Counted from the stretch's first letter, positions 9,955 to 19,471 are shown. The stretch is 64,000 bases of DNA from Sulfitobacter sp. DFL-14 (GCF_003335585.1 NZ_QBFD01000029.1:26748-90747); one strand, 5' to 3'. The notes: generated by a model from the sequence alone, not told the origin. Translations and numbers: made by a program.

Positions 9955-12150
9955 TCAGCCGTCCAGCCGTGTCAGATCGGCGACAGAGGTACAGATGCTG
10001 CGGATCCGGCTGAGCAGGTTCAGACGGTTGCGGCGCACCATGCCATTGTCGGAATTGACCTGCACCGCATCGAAAAACGCATCAATCGGGCCACGCAGGG
10101 CGGACATGGCGGACATGGCGGCGGCAAAGTCCTGAGCCTCCATCGCCGGTTTGATCTGCGCCTCTGCCTGATCGAGGGCCGCAAACAATGCACGCTCCGC
10201 GTCGTCTTCGGCGTATTTGATATCCGCGCCAAAGGAATATTCGACGCCATCAGCCTCTTCCGCCTGGGTCAGGATGTTGTTCGCGCGTTTGAAGCCCTGG
10301 ATCAGGTTCTCGCCGTCGTCGGTTTTCAGCGTCTCGGAGAGGGCCTTGGCACGTTTGACGAGGAGGGTCAGATCGTCGTTGCCGGGCATCGCTATGCAGG
10401 CGTCGATGATGTCGTGTCGGATGCCTTGGTCCTTGAGGTAGACCTTGAGGCGGTCGTGGAGGAAGGCGAGGAGGTCGACCACGGCCGGGACGCGCAGATA
10501 GTTGGAATTGTTCTTAGATTCCCGATAACGCGCGACCAAATCAACGCTGTCAAACACTAGTGACGGGTCATCATAGTCTTTGGCCGCAACCGAACCAGAT
10601 CTCTCGAGAGCTGCCCGTATATTTTGGTGGTAAGGATGTACCAACTTCTGGGCATCAAAAGGTTTCTCATTCTCCACCAAAATCCGAATAACCCCCAACG
10701 CCGCCCTGCGCAGCGCAAAGGGGTCCTTGCTCCCGGTGGGCTTCTCATCAATCGCCCAGAACCCGGTCAGCTTGTCGATCTTCTCGGCCAGCGCCACGGC
10801 CACCGACACGGGCGCGGTTGGCACATCATCCGATGGCCCCAGCGGCGCGTAATGCTCTTTGGCCGCTGCCGCCACCGCGTCGGATTTGCCCGCCGCGCGC
10901 GCATAATAGCTGCCCATCAGCCCCTGCAATTCGGGGAATTCATAGACCATCTCGGAGGACAGATCCGCCTTGGCCAGCCGCGCGGCCTCATAGGCCTCGT
11001 CCGCATCCGCGCCGACCATCGGGGCCAGTTCGCGGGCCAGGGTCGCCATGCGGTCGATCAGCTCGGCCTGGGTGCCCAGCTTGTTGTGGAAGGTGACATT
11101 GGACAGGTTGTCCACCCAGGTCTCCATCCCCTTTTCGGATGTCGCCACGCGCAGGTCATTTTCCCAAAAGAACTTGGCGTCCGAAAGCCGCGCCGACAGC
11201 ACCTTTTCATTACCCGCCAGAATGGTCGCGCCCTCGTCCGCCGTGGTGCGGTTGGCGACGGTGATGAACTTTTCGATCCGGCCGGTCTTGGGGTTCTTCA
11301 CGGAAAAGAACTTCTGATGCTCGCGCATGGAGGTTTGCAGCACCTCCGGCGGCAGGTCGAGGAAATCATCCGCAATCGGCCCCATCAGGACCACCGGCCA
11401 TTCCACCAGCCCCGCAACCTCGGCCAGCAGGCCCGCATCCTCGACCACCTCCATCCCGGCGGCAAAGGCGGCATTGGTGGCGTCGTGCCAGATCGCATCG
11501 GCGCGTTCCTGCGGGTTCAGCACGACAAAGGCGCGCTTGAGCTTTGCCTCGTAATCCTCGAACCCTGCGACCGTGATCGCGTCAGGCGCCAGAAAGCGGT
11601 GGCCGCGCGTGATGTTGCCCGCCGTGATGCCATCAACCTCAAGCGGAACGACAGTCGCGCCGCCCTCATCGCTCATCAGGCAGAGGATGGAATGCAGCGG
11701 GCGCACCCATTTCAGCGTGCCATTGCCCCAGCGCATGGATTTCGGCCAGGGGAAATTGCGGATCGCCTGTTCCAGCACTTCCGCCACGATGTCAGCAGCC
11801 GGGCGGCCCGGCTTCTCGATCCGGGCGAAGAGGATGTTGCCCTTGGGCGTTTCGCGTTCCTCAAGCTGGTCGCGGGTGACACCGGCACCGCGCAGGAAAC
11901 CTTCGATGGCCTTTTCAGGCGCATCGGCCTTTGGCCCCTTGCGTTCCTCCACCGTGCGGGGGCTGGCATCCAGCATCCCCTCAAGCGCCAGCGTCAGGCG
12001 GCGCGGCGTGGAAAAGGCGGCGGCATGGGCATAGGTCAGACCGGCCTCGACCAGACCATCCGTGACCAGCTTTTGCAGGTCGGCGGCGGCACGTTTTTGC
12101 ATCCGGGCGGGGATTTCTTCGGAGAAGAGTTCGATCAGCAGGTCTGGCAC
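9955..12150 (-). CDS. glyS: Glycyl-tRNA synthetase beta subunit
   Basis: Large subunit of the alpha2beta2 bacterial GlyRS; it recognises tRNA-Gly and holds the HD-like and C-terminal anticodon domains. It starts MPDLLIELFSEEIPARMQ, the standard beginning. Family landmarks include NFPWPKSMRWG, VPLEVDGI, EHQKFF and GSKDPFALRRAALG, with a DALR-like helical C-terminus. At 731 residues it is slightly long. It is separated from glyQ by the DUF6446 gene and about 480 non-coding bases. Confidence 0.97.
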   Translation of the reverse strand: MPDLLIELFSEEIPARMQKRAAADLQKLVTDGLVEAGLTYAHAAAFSTPRRLTLALEGMLDASPRTVEERKGPKADAPEKAIEGFLRGAGVTRDQLEERETPKGNILFARIEKPGRPAADIVAEVLEQAIRNFPWPKSMRWGNGTLKWVRPLHSILCLMSDEGGATVVPLEVDGITAGNITRGHRFLAPDAITVAGFEDYEAKLKRAFVVLNPQERADAIWHDATNAAFAAGMEVVEDAGLLAEVAGLVEWPVVLMGPIADDFLDLPPEVLQTSMREHQKFFSVKNPKTGRIEKFITVANRTTADEGATILAGNEKVLSARLSDAKFFWENDLRVATSEKGMETWVDNLSNVTFHNKLGTQAELIDRMATLARELAPMVGADADEAYEAARLAKADLSSEMVYEFPELQGLMGSYYARAAGKSDAVAAAAKEHYAPLGPSDDVPTAPVSVAVALAEKIDKLTGFWAIDEKPTGSKDPFALRRAALGVIRILVENEKPFDAQKLVHPYHQNIRAALERSGSVAAKDYDDPSLVFDSVDLVARYRESKNNSNYLRVPAVVDLLAFLHDRLKVYLKDQGIRHDIIDACIAMPGNDDLTLLVKRAKALSETLKTDDGENLIQGFKRANNILTQAEEADGVEYSFGADIKYAEDDAERALFAALDQAEAQIKPAMEAQDFAAAMSAMSALRGPIDAFFDAVQVNSDNGMVRRNRLNLLSRIRSICTSVADLTRLDG

Positions 12151-12502
12151 AGGTCACACTTCGGTTGGGAACGTGGCCGAGGGATAACGGGCGCATCCCC
12201 CGCCGTCCAGACCCCGCCGCGACCCCGGGGCGGCTTTTGCCGGTGTTTCCACCCCGGGGCCGCTGATCCGGGGCGAAATGCCCGGGTCAGGGCGTGTGGC
12301 TTCTGTACCACTGGTGGCAATGCTGCGCGGGTTCAGTGGTTTGAGACATGCAGCACTTATGGTGTGTCGGGGGGAACGCAGGACCGCCCCGACTTTGCCG
12401 CGCCTGGCGTTTTCAAGACAGTGGCGATCTGCCTCAAAAATCTCCCGAAACGCTGCTGACTCAAATGCTTCCGCCACATCACCGCAATTTGCGCGAAAAC
12501 CT

Positions 12503-12536
12503 AATGATGACATGTCAAAAATGACATGTCATCATT
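12503..12536. promoter_or_regulatory. Perfect 15-bp inverted repeat with nested palindromes
   Basis: AATGATGACATGTCA (12503-12517), four A, then its exact complement (12522-12536). Each arm also contains the 10-bp palindrome TGACATGTCA, so the site can be read as two operators or as one 15-bp hairpin. It lies about 350 bases upstream of the glyS start and 100 bases after the DUF6446 stop. Good T-runs are lacking, so a paired transcription-factor site is at least as likely as a terminator. In the rest of 12151-12633 I see nothing else. Confidence 0.5.
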
Positions 12537-12633
12537 TGTGGCTGCGGTTGATCTGCCTCTGCGCCCCCGGCCAGCCTTCCAGATGTTCGGAGGACCGTTG
12601 CATGTTCTGGGGTTCAGATGACCTGAACCGCGC

Positions 12634-13158
12634 CTATTGCGTCACAGACGACGGCGCGGGCGGGCATTCCTCGCCCACCACGGTGCCATCATAGGCCTTT
12701 TCACCGCAGTCGTTCAGCTCGTGCCAGACATAGCCGTGCCCGTCTTCGGTGATCGCGACGATGCGGTCCACGCCGTAGTGGACGTTCTTCTGCCCCATGA
12801 AGGCCAGCGCGCGGCCCTCTTCAAGCGCTGCACCGATGGCGGCGGCGTCAAAGCAGGAAAACCAGCCCGGCGCATTGCGCGGCGTGGCGCTGTCCAGCAG
12901 GACATAGCTTTCGGTCAGGAAAGGCAGGCTCAGCGGCGTGGTGAAACAGGCGCGGAACCGGATCGGCGAACTGTCCGCGTCGATGGCGGTGATCCCCTCG
13001 GCCGGGATGGCTTCGGGCTGCTGCGATGTCAAAGACACCAGCGAAACGCTGTCCTGCCGCACTTCGTCATAGAACCCGTAGACCTGCAGGTAATAAAGCA
13101 CCCCGCCCGCGACCAATGCAGATACCAAGATGACAATCCCTATGATCTTGCCGCTCAC
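12634..13158 (-). CDS. DUF6446-type single-pass membrane protein
   Basis: 174 residues with a GTG start overlapping the glyQ stop by GTGA. One N-terminal membrane segment ([20 protein letters not shown]) is followed by a periplasmic domain with paired Cys (FRACFTT, WFSCFDA, LNDCGEK, EECPPAP). I recall this as a conserved rhodobacterial protein found beside glyQ; the DUF number is from memory. Function unknown. Translational coupling to glyQ suggests co-expression. An upstream ATG in the same frame would add 53 residues of glyQ antiframe and is rejected. Confidence 0.75.
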   Translation of the reverse strand: MSGKIIGIVILVSALVAGGVLYYLQVYGFYDEVRQDSVSLVSLTSQQPEAIPAEGITAIDADSSPIRFRACFTTPLSLPFLTESYVLLDSATPRNAPGWFSCFDAAAIGAALEEGRALAFMGQKNVHYGVDRIVAITEDGHGYVWHELNDCGEKAYDGTVVGEECPPAPSSVTQ

Positions 13159-14093
13159 GCCGCGTCCCCGGTCCAGCCGCCTGCGCGGGTCTGCACAAAG
13201 GCATCGGCGCACATCTTGGCCAGGGTGCGCACCCGCCCGATATAGGCCTGCCGTTCCGTCACGCTGATCACGCCGCGCGCGTCCAGCAGGTTGAACATAT
13301 GGGAGGCCTTGATGCATTGGTCATAGGCCGGATGCGCCATGACAATGCGCTTGCCGGTCTTGGGGTCCTGGGCGGGCTGGTCGAGGATATGCCTGCAATG
13401 GGCTTCCGCCTCTTCGAACTGGCGCAGCAGCACCTCGGTATTGGCAGTGTCGAAGTTCCAGCGCGCGTATTCCTCTTCCGTCTGTTTGAATACATCCGCA
13501 TAGGTCAGCGGAATCGGCGCGTCCGGGTCGTTGAAGGGCATGTCCATCACGTGATCCACGCCCAGCACATACATCGCCAGCCGCTCAAGCCCATAGGTCA
13601 GCTCGCCCGAGACGGGGTGGCAGTCATGCCCGCCGACCTGCTGGAAATAGGTGAACTGGCTGACCTCCATGCCGTCGCACCAGACTTCCCAGCCCAGACC
13701 CCAGGCGCCCAGCGTGGGGCTTTCCCAGTCATCTTCGACAAAGCGGATGTCATGCAGCTCCATGTTGATCCCGATCGCCTCAAGCGAGCCGAGATACAGC
13801 TCCTGCAGATTGGGCGGGCTGGGTTTGATCAGCACCTGATACTGATAATAATGCTGCAACCGGTTCGGGTTCTCGCCATAGCGCCCGTCGGTGGGGCGGC
13901 GCGACGGCTGAACATAGGCCGCCGTCCAGGGCTGGGTGCCCAGGCTGCGCAGAGTTGTGGCAGGATGGAAAGTACCGGCCCCCACCTCCATGTCATAGGG
14001 CTGCAGGATGGCGCAGCCGTGGCGCGCCCAATAGCCCTGCAAGGCAAGAATGATTGCCTGGAAAGAACGCGGCGCATCGGGGTTTACGGACAT
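13155..14093 (-). CDS. glyQ: Glycyl-tRNA synthetase alpha subunit
   Basis: Catalytic class II subunit that activates glycine with ATP and charges tRNA-Gly together with GlyS. The 312-residue length is normal. Conserved segments: [61 protein letters not shown] and [17 protein letters not shown] precedes the ATG as ribosome site. It is first in a minus-strand unit with the DUF6446 gene and, farther on, glyS. Confidence 0.98.
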   Translation of the reverse strand: MSVNPDAPRSFQAIILALQGYWARHGCAILQPYDMEVGAGTFHPATTLRSLGTQPWTAAYVQPSRRPTDGRYGENPNRLQHYYQYQVLIKPSPPNLQELYLGSLEAIGINMELHDIRFVEDDWESPTLGAWGLGWEVWCDGMEVSQFTYFQQVGGHDCHPVSGELTYGLERLAMYVLGVDHVMDMPFNDPDAPIPLTYADVFKQTEEEYARWNFDTANTEVLLRQFEEAEAHCRHILDQPAQDPKTGKRIVMAHPAYDQCIKASHMFNLLDARGVISVTERQAYIGRVRTLAKMCADAFVQTRAGGWTGDAA

Positions 14094-14250
14094 TTGGAGG
14101 ACCTCTTTCTATGCGCGCCATTCCTACGGCTGTCACCCTGGGGCGTCAATTGCGGCATTGTGATAAAATAGGAGACCATCAGCCATAGCATTCGTGGCGG
14201 TTTCCTGCTTATCTGCGCCGGATTTTGATTCAGTGAAAGTACACGCCCCG

Positions 14251-16044
14251 ATGATCCGTCTTGTTCTGGCTGTTTGCGCCGCGACCCTGTCCTTTGCTCC
14301 CCCCGCGACCCGTCCCGTGCAGGCCCAGGCCGCAGACGAGGTTGTCTGGGTCCAGATCGAGGCGCAGCCCAGCCTGGCGGCAGCGACCGACCGGGCGCGC
14401 GCCTATACCACCCTGCTTGAGGATGTGAACGGCTTTGCCCTGGGTGGCGGCTGGTACGGCATCGCCGTCGGCCCCTACCGCCGCTCGGACGCGGAACAGG
14501 TTCTGCGCACCTATGTCCGCGACGGGCTGGTGCCGCGCGACAGTTTCATCCAGCTGAGCAGCCGGTTCAACCAGCAGTTCTGGCCGGTGGGTGCCAATGT
14601 GCTGAACAGCGGGGTGATCGACACGCCTTCCACGGTGGTGACGACAACACCGGATGCGACACCGGATGCAACACCGGAACCGCTGGCCGAGGCCCCCACC
14701 CCCGTGCCGGAACCCGAACCCGCCGATGAGACACCGCAAGAGGCCCGCCTGTCCGAGCGTCTGCTTGACGCGCAGGAACGCCGCGATCTGCAGATCGCGC
14801 TGCAATGGGCGGGTTTCTACAATGCCAGCATCGACGGCGCCTTTGGCCGCGGCACGCGCAACTCCATGGCGCAATGGCAGGCCGCCAACGGCTATGAAGA
14901 GACCGGCGTGCTGACCACCCTGCAGCGTGCCGACCTGCTGAAGCAATATAACGCGGTGCTGGACGGGCTCGGTCTGCGCATGGTCCGGGACGACAAGGCC
15001 GGGATCGAAATCATGATGCCCACCGCAGAGGTGGCGCTGGACAAATACGAACCCCCTTTCGTGCAGTACAACAGCACCGGCGACATTGGCGCGCGGGTGC
15101 TGCTGATCAGCCAGGCCGGGGACCAGAACACCTTGTTCGGCCTCTATGACATCATGCAGACGCTGGAGATCGTGCCGCTGAACGGCCCGCGTGACCGCAA
15201 GAACAGCTCTTTCGAGCTGATCGGCGAAAACGGCAGCATCATCAGCCAGACCCAGGTGTCGCTGGAAGATGGCCATATCAAGGGTTTCACGCTGATCTGG
15301 CCCGCAGGCGACGAGGAACGCCGCCGCCGGGTCATTGCGGAAATGTCGAAAAGCCTGATCCGTCTGCCCGGCGTGCTCGACCCCGCAGCGGGCAGCAACG
15401 AGGAACAGGCCATCGACCTGGTCGCGGGCCTGCAGGTGCGTCAGCCCAAGATCGCGCGCTCCGGCTTCTTTGTCGATGCCAATGGCAGTGTCGCCACCAC
15501 CTCCGAGGCGGTGCAAGGCTGTGGCCGGCTGACCATCGACGGCGATACCGAAGCCGATGTGATCGCCAATGACAGTGCCAGCGGGGTCGCCATCCTGAAA
15601 CCGCGCGAGGCATTGGCCCCCATCGCGATTGCCGAATTCGGCATCGGCACCCCCCGCCTGCAATCGGAAATCTCTGTCGCGGGCTATTCCTATGAAGGGG
15701 TCCTGTCGGCGGCGACGCTGACCTTTGGCACGCTGTCGGACGTGCGCGGGCTGCGGGGCGAGGAGATGCTGCGGCGTCTGGCGCTTGGTGCACAGGCCGG
15801 TGATGTCGGCGGCCCGGTTTTCGATGCCAGCGGCAATGTCATGGGCATGTTGCTGCCGCGTGCCACCGGCGCGCAGGAATTGCCGCAGGACGTGAATTTT
15901 GCGGTCGATTCAGCGGTGATCGCTGAACTGGCCACAACGGCCGGCCTGACCCTGAAGGTGGGAGAGCGCACAGGCGCCATCGCACCACGTGACCTGCGCC
16001 TGAACGCGCAGGGCATGACGGTATTGGTCAGCTGCTGGGAATAA
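14251..16044 (+). CDS. Secreted protein with peptidoglycan-binding and degenerate trypsin-like domains
   Basis: 597 residues from the ATG giving MIRLVLAVCAATLSFAPPAT, a signal peptide ending near AQA. In order: a SPOR-like repeat (residues 35-105), a Pro/Thr-rich linker (125-165), a PG_binding_1 domain (172-232, AQERRDLQIALQWAGFY, GAFGRGTRNSMAQWQ), a middle domain, and a C-terminal trypsin-like fold (400-565). The catalytic triad is missing. The usual TNAHVV is TTSEAV (E419 for His), the DLAxL Asp is G445 in SGVAILK, and GNSGGP is GDVGGP (V519 for Ser). Probably a periplasmic wall-binding scaffold or sensor, not a protease. Confidence 0.8.
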   Translation: MIRLVLAVCAATLSFAPPATRPVQAQAADEVVWVQIEAQPSLAAATDRARAYTTLLEDVNGFALGGGWYGIAVGPYRRSDAEQVLRTYVRDGLVPRDSFIQLSSRFNQQFWPVGANVLNSGVIDTPSTVVTTTPDATPDATPEPLAEAPTPVPEPEPADETPQEARLSERLLDAQERRDLQIALQWAGFYNASIDGAFGRGTRNSMAQWQAANGYEETGVLTTLQRADLLKQYNAVLDGLGLRMVRDDKAGIEIMMPTAEVALDKYEPPFVQYNSTGDIGARVLLISQAGDQNTLFGLYDIMQTLEIVPLNGPRDRKNSSFELIGENGSIISQTQVSLEDGHIKGFTLIWPAGDEERRRRVIAEMSKSLIRLPGVLDPAAGSNEEQAIDLVAGLQVRQPKIARSGFFVDANGSVATTSEAVQGCGRLTIDGDTEADVIANDSASGVAILKPREALAPIAIAEFGIGTPRLQSEISVAGYSYEGVLSAATLTFGTLSDVRGLRGEEMLRRLALGAQAGDVGGPVFDASGNVMGMLLPRATGAQELPQDVNFAVDSAVIAELATTAGLTLKVGERTGAIAPRDLRLNAQGMTVLVSCWE

Positions 16045-16108
16045 CGCCTGGGGAGAGTCGGCTCGGAGTTTTCAAAAACTCCGGACCGATTTTTTCAAAA
16101 AAATTGCC

Positions 16109-16210
16109 TCAATCTGCGATGCCGGGCGTGACGTAGACCGGCATCGGGCCATCCGCCCGGAACGCCGCCCACTCCACCGCCCCGCACCAGCAAGCCCCGG
16201 CCATTTTCAT
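16109..16210 (-). CDS. 33-residue small ORF, copy 1
   Basis: ATG to TGA reading MKMAGACWCGAVEWAAF..., ending YVTPGIAD. Its last 19 residues resemble the end of the neighbouring ThDP decarboxylase (AAFRADGP...YVTPDIAD). It is followed immediately by a paired hairpin. The second copy at 16267-16368 differs at six synonymous and nine amino-acid-changing codons, with the core CWCGAVE and AAFRADGPMPV unchanged. This could be an expressed microprotein or a decayed tandem duplication of a gene end. Only a weak GGGG-type ribosome site is present. Confidence 0.35.
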   Translation of the reverse strand: MKMAGACWCGAVEWAAFRADGPMPVYVTPGIAD

Positions 16211-16266
16211 GACACCCCAACCGGAGTTTTCAAAAACTCCGGACCGATTTTTTCAAAAAAATCGTC

Positions 16267-16368
16267 TCAATCTGCGATGTCGGAGATGACGCAGACCGGC
16301 ATCGGACCATCAGCGCGGAAAGCAGCCGTCTCCACCGCCCCGCACCAACAAGCCTCAACCACTCTCAT
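16267..16368 (-). CDS. 33-residue small ORF, copy 2
   Basis: Reads MRVVEACWCGAVETAAF..., ending CVISDIAD, in the same arrangement as copy 1: ATG preceded by a GGGCGG stretch and TGA followed by the paired hairpin. It sits between the ThDP gene's terminator and copy 1. The shared length, start and stop positions and conserved CWCGAVE block are the evidence for a real unit. A simple duplication of the ThDP gene end explains only the C-terminal half. Confidence 0.35.
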   Translation of the reverse strand: MRVVEACWCGAVETAAFRADGPMPVCVISDIAD

Positions 16369-16424
16369 GGCCGCCCAACCGGAGTTTTCAAAAACTCCGG
16401 ACCGATTTTTTCAAAAAAATCGTC

Positions 16425-18023
16425 TCAGTCTGCGATGTCGGGCGTGACGTAGATCAGCGTCGGGCCATCCGCGCGGAACGCCGCCGCCACGGCCGTCTGC
16501 AGTTCCGACAGGCCCGCCGGCCGCACCGCCCCCGCGCCAAAGGCCTCGGCCAGTTTCATGAAATCGGGGTTGCGCGCGACCACCGCATTGGGCGCAATCT
16601 GTGCGCCCACCATGCTGGCCTCGATCGCGCCCAGCTTTCCGTTGTCCCACAGGATGATCGGCAGGCTGAGCCCCAGTTCCACCGCCACGCCCAGCTCGGC
16701 CATGGTATAGTGGAACCCATAGTCCCCCATGATCGCCAGTGTCGGCAGGCCGGGCCGCCCGATGGCCCCGCCGATGGCCGCAGGCAGGGCATAACCCAGC
16801 GTCCCGAAGCCATATGGATGGTGCCAGTGGCCCGGGCGGTCCATGTTCCAGACCTCTTTCGCGGCATAGGCAAACTGCGTCATGTCGGAATAGATCATGG
16901 CGTCCTGCGGCAGACAGGCCTGCAATGCCTCGGCCACCCGCAGGACACCGGGATATTCCGCATCCACTTCGGCACGCCATTTGTGCCGCGCCCGGGTGAC
17001 CTCCTCCGGCGTCCAGCCGCTGGTCCGGGGGGCTTCCTCTTCCAGGGCCCGCTCCAGGGCAGCGAGGAAACCGGCAGCGTCAGACGGCACGTGCCAGGCC
17101 GCGCGCGCCGGGTCGGTGAGGCTTTCGGTATCCAGATCGACCCGCAACATCGGTGCGTCATGGCCAAGCTGCGCGCGCCACAGATCCACCTCGGCCAGCT
17201 CCGTGCCGACGGCGATCACGGCATCCGCCTGCGCGATCACCCCGGCCGACTCGGGCCGCGACAGATAGCTGCCGAAATGCAGCGGTGCATCGGGGTCGAT
17301 CACCCCCCGTCCGGCATAGGTGGTAAAGCTGGCCGCGCCTAGTTTGCGCACCAGCTTGCGGGCGGCATCGGCCCCTGCCCGCGCGCCCCCGCCGAAAATG
17401 AACATCGGCTTGCGCGCCCCGGCCAGCAGCTGCTGCGCTTTTTCGATGTCCATCGGCCTTCCCCCGGCAACCGGGGTGGGCGGCATCGGTGCGGGTGCGG
17501 CGGGTGCCGTGGCCTCCAGCTGTGCAATCGGCACCTGGATGTGCTTGGGGCGCGGTCGTTTTGCACTGAACTCGGCCCATGCCCGGTCAACCAGCGCATA
17601 GGCCGCCCCGGCGGTGCGCGCCTCCTCCGACCAGTCGCAGACGGTTTCCGCCGCGCCGCGCTGGTCCTTCATCTGGTGCAACTGACCACGCCGCGCCGCC
17701 ACCTCGTCCAGACAGGATGAGATCACCAGCATCGGCACCGAGTCGCTATAGGCCTGCCCCATCGGCGTCATGATGTTGCACAGGCCCGGCCCGGTGATCA
17801 CATAGGCCACCCCCGGTTTCCCGGTGGCCCGGGCATAGCCGTCGGCCATGAAACCCGCCCCCTGTTCGTGGCGCGCCAGCACATGGGTGATGCCCGCTTC
17901 TTCGATGCCCCGGTACATTTCCTGATTGTGCACCCCCGGAATGCCAAAGATCACATCGACCCCGCGATCCTTGAGCATATGTGAAATCTGCGCACCCAAT
18001 GGCCGCGTCGTTGTATCAGCCAT
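16425..18023 (-). CDS. ThDP-dependent 2-oxoacid decarboxylase (AruI/acetolactate synthase-like)
   Basis: 532 residues with three domains of the ThDP enzyme family. The PYR domain has FGIPGVHNQEMYRG and the cofactor-activating Glu in RHEQGAGFMADGYAR. The middle domain has FIFGGGARAG. The PP domain has GYALPAAIGGAIG and GDYGFHYTMAELG...WDNGKLGA, in place of the usual GDG...NN metal motif. Close relatives are usually named 5-guanidino-2-oxopentanoate decarboxylase (arginine transamination pathway); the substrate is not proven by sequence. I start at MADTTTRPLG, whose ATG overlaps the trkH stop (TGATG). Confidence 0.82.
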   Translation of the reverse strand: MADTTTRPLGAQISHMLKDRGVDVIFGIPGVHNQEMYRGIEEAGITHVLARHEQGAGFMADGYARATGKPGVAYVITGPGLCNIMTPMGQAYSDSVPMLVISSCLDEVAARRGQLHQMKDQRGAAETVCDWSEEARTAGAAYALVDRAWAEFSAKRPRPKHIQVPIAQLEATAPAAPAPMPPTPVAGGRPMDIEKAQQLLAGARKPMFIFGGGARAGADAARKLVRKLGAASFTTYAGRGVIDPDAPLHFGSYLSRPESAGVIAQADAVIAVGTELAEVDLWRAQLGHDAPMLRVDLDTESLTDPARAAWHVPSDAAGFLAALERALEEEAPRTSGWTPEEVTRARHKWRAEVDAEYPGVLRVAEALQACLPQDAMIYSDMTQFAYAAKEVWNMDRPGHWHHPYGFGTLGYALPAAIGGAIGRPGLPTLAIMGDYGFHYTMAELGVAVELGLSLPIILWDNGKLGAIEASMVGAQIAPNAVVARNPDFMKLAEAFGAGAVRPAGLSELQTAVAAAFRADGPTLIYVTPDIAD

Positions 18024-19471
18024 CAGGCCCTCCAGAAACTTACCGTAAACAGAACGTAAACCACCATCAGCTCCAACCGGCCCAGCAGCATGGCAACGAT
18101 CAATATCCATTTGGCGGTATCGTTGAGGCTGCTGAAATTGCCCGCAGGCCCGATGATATCACCCAGACCGGGGCCGATGTTGGCCAGTGCCGCCCCTGCC
18201 CCGGATACCGAAGTGACGAAATCCAGCCCCGTCATGCTCAGCGCCACGGAAACAAGGCCCAGTGTCACCACAAAGAACATAAAGAAGGACATCACCGACG
18301 ACAGCACATCCGGCCCCACCGGCCGCCCGTCATACCGCGGGGTGAAAATGGCATGTGGCGACCGGATCCGGCCCAGCTGCGCACGGATCGAGGCAAACAG
18401 AAGCTGATAGCGGAAAATCTTGATGGAACAGGCAGTGGAGCCGGCGCAGCCGCCGATCAGCCCGATGAAAAAGAACAGGGCGACCGCGAAGGGCCCCCAT
18501 GTCATGTAATCGACCGAGGCATAGCCGGTGCCAGAGATGATCGAGGTGATGTTGAACAGCGCCTCGCGAAAGCTCTGTTCCAGATGGTGCGGAAAGACAT
18601 GTTGCAGTGTCAGGACCATCACCAGGACCAGCACTCCGATGGTCAGGACAAAACCACGCACCTGCGGATCGCGGTGCAGCGCCAGCGGGTTGCCGTTGAT
18701 CAGCTGGACGTAACGTACAAAGGGCATCGCGGCGAGAACCATGAACAGGCTGGCCACATATTCCGGCGCGCCGGTGAATCGTCCGAAAGAGGCGTCGTAA
18801 TTGGCAAAGCCCCCGGTGGAGATGGTGGTCAGCGCATGCACGGTCGCATCGAAGGTGTCCATGCCCAGAGCCAGATAGCTCAGCACGCAGGCCACGGTCA
18901 GCCACAGATAGATCACCGCAATCTGGGTGGCGATCTGCCCCGCGCGGGGCAGAATCTTGCCAAAGGTGTCAAAGGCTTCGGATTTGAAGATCTGCATGCC
19001 CCCGACCTTGAGTTCGGGCAGGAACACCATGGCCACGACGATGATACCGATCCCGCCCAGCCACTGCAGGATGCCGCGCCACAGCAACAGCCCTTTGGGC
19101 AGCACGTCCAGCCCGGTCAGCACCGTGGCCCCTGTCGTGGTCAGACCCGACATCGCCTCGAAGACGGCATTGGTGAAACTGGACTGGGTTTCGCCCAGCA
19201 TGAAGGGCAAGGCGCCGAAGATCGGCAGCATCACCCAGACGCCGGTGGTCAGAAGAAAGGTCTGCTGGATGGTCAGCCCCTGCCGGACCCCGTTTGCACA
19301 GGCCAGGGCCATCATGCCGCCTGCCGCCGTGGTGATCAGCCCGGCTTCGACAAAGACGATGACATGGCCGCGCCCTTCGGCCAGATCCACCAGAAGCGGC
19401 ACGATCATGGCAAGGCCCAGTACCCCCACAAGGAGGCCGACGACATAACCGACAGGGCGCAAATCCATCAT
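18023..19471 (-). CDS. trkH: TrkH-family potassium uptake membrane subunit
   Basis: 482-residue polytopic membrane protein of the Trk/Ktr/HKT family. The four pore-loop regions are recognisable: LTTTGATVLTGLD, LTTISTGGFANYD, ISGTGYASVDY and SVSGAGAALANIGPGLG, each carrying the filter Gly. It moves K+ across the inner membrane, usually gated by a cytoplasmic TrkA, which is not in this window. It is translationally coupled to the downstream ThDP decarboxylase gene by a TGATG junction; the functional link between the two is unclear. Confidence 0.95.
   Translation of the reverse strand: MMDLRPVGYVVGLLVGVLGLAMIVPLLVDLAEGRGHVIVFVEAGLITTAAGGMMALACANGVRQGLTIQQTFLLTTGVWVMLPIFGALPFMLGETQSSFTNAVFEAMSGLTTTGATVLTGLDVLPKGLLLWRGILQWLGGIGIIVVAMVFLPELKVGGMQIFKSEAFDTFGKILPRAGQIATQIAVIYLWLTVACVLSYLALGMDTFDATVHALTTISTGGFANYDASFGRFTGAPEYVASLFMVLAAMPFVRYVQLINGNPLALHRDPQVRGFVLTIGVLVLVMVLTLQHVFPHHLEQSFREALFNITSIISGTGYASVDYMTWGPFAVALFFFIGLIGGCAGSTACSIKIFRYQLLFASIRAQLGRIRSPHAIFTPRYDGRPVGPDVLSSVMSFFMFFVVTLGLVSVALSMTGLDFVTSVSGAGAALANIGPGLGDIIGPAGNFSSLNDTAKWILIVAMLLGRLELMVVYVLFTVSFWRA

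Larger units (their letters stand above)
16064..16422. repeat. Three-copy paired-hairpin array, 158-bp period
   Basis: Three copies of a double hairpin: CCGGAGTTTT-CA-AAAACTCCGG, then a CGATTTTTT-CA-AAAAAATCG hairpin, at 16064-16106, 16221-16264 and 16379-16422. They are spaced exactly 158 bp apart. Each hairpin pair directly follows, on the minus strand, a stop codon: two small ORFs and the ThDP enzyme. The pairs look like bidirectional terminators between the convergent flanking genes. The units between them carry relatives of the last ~20 codons of the ThDP gene. Confidence 0.85.

Noticed and set aside
7681..10560. 959-codon plus-strand frame opposite ppdK and glyS
   Set aside because: A His/Gly/Arg-rich antisense frame caused by high GC at third positions; the minus-strand genes are unambiguous.
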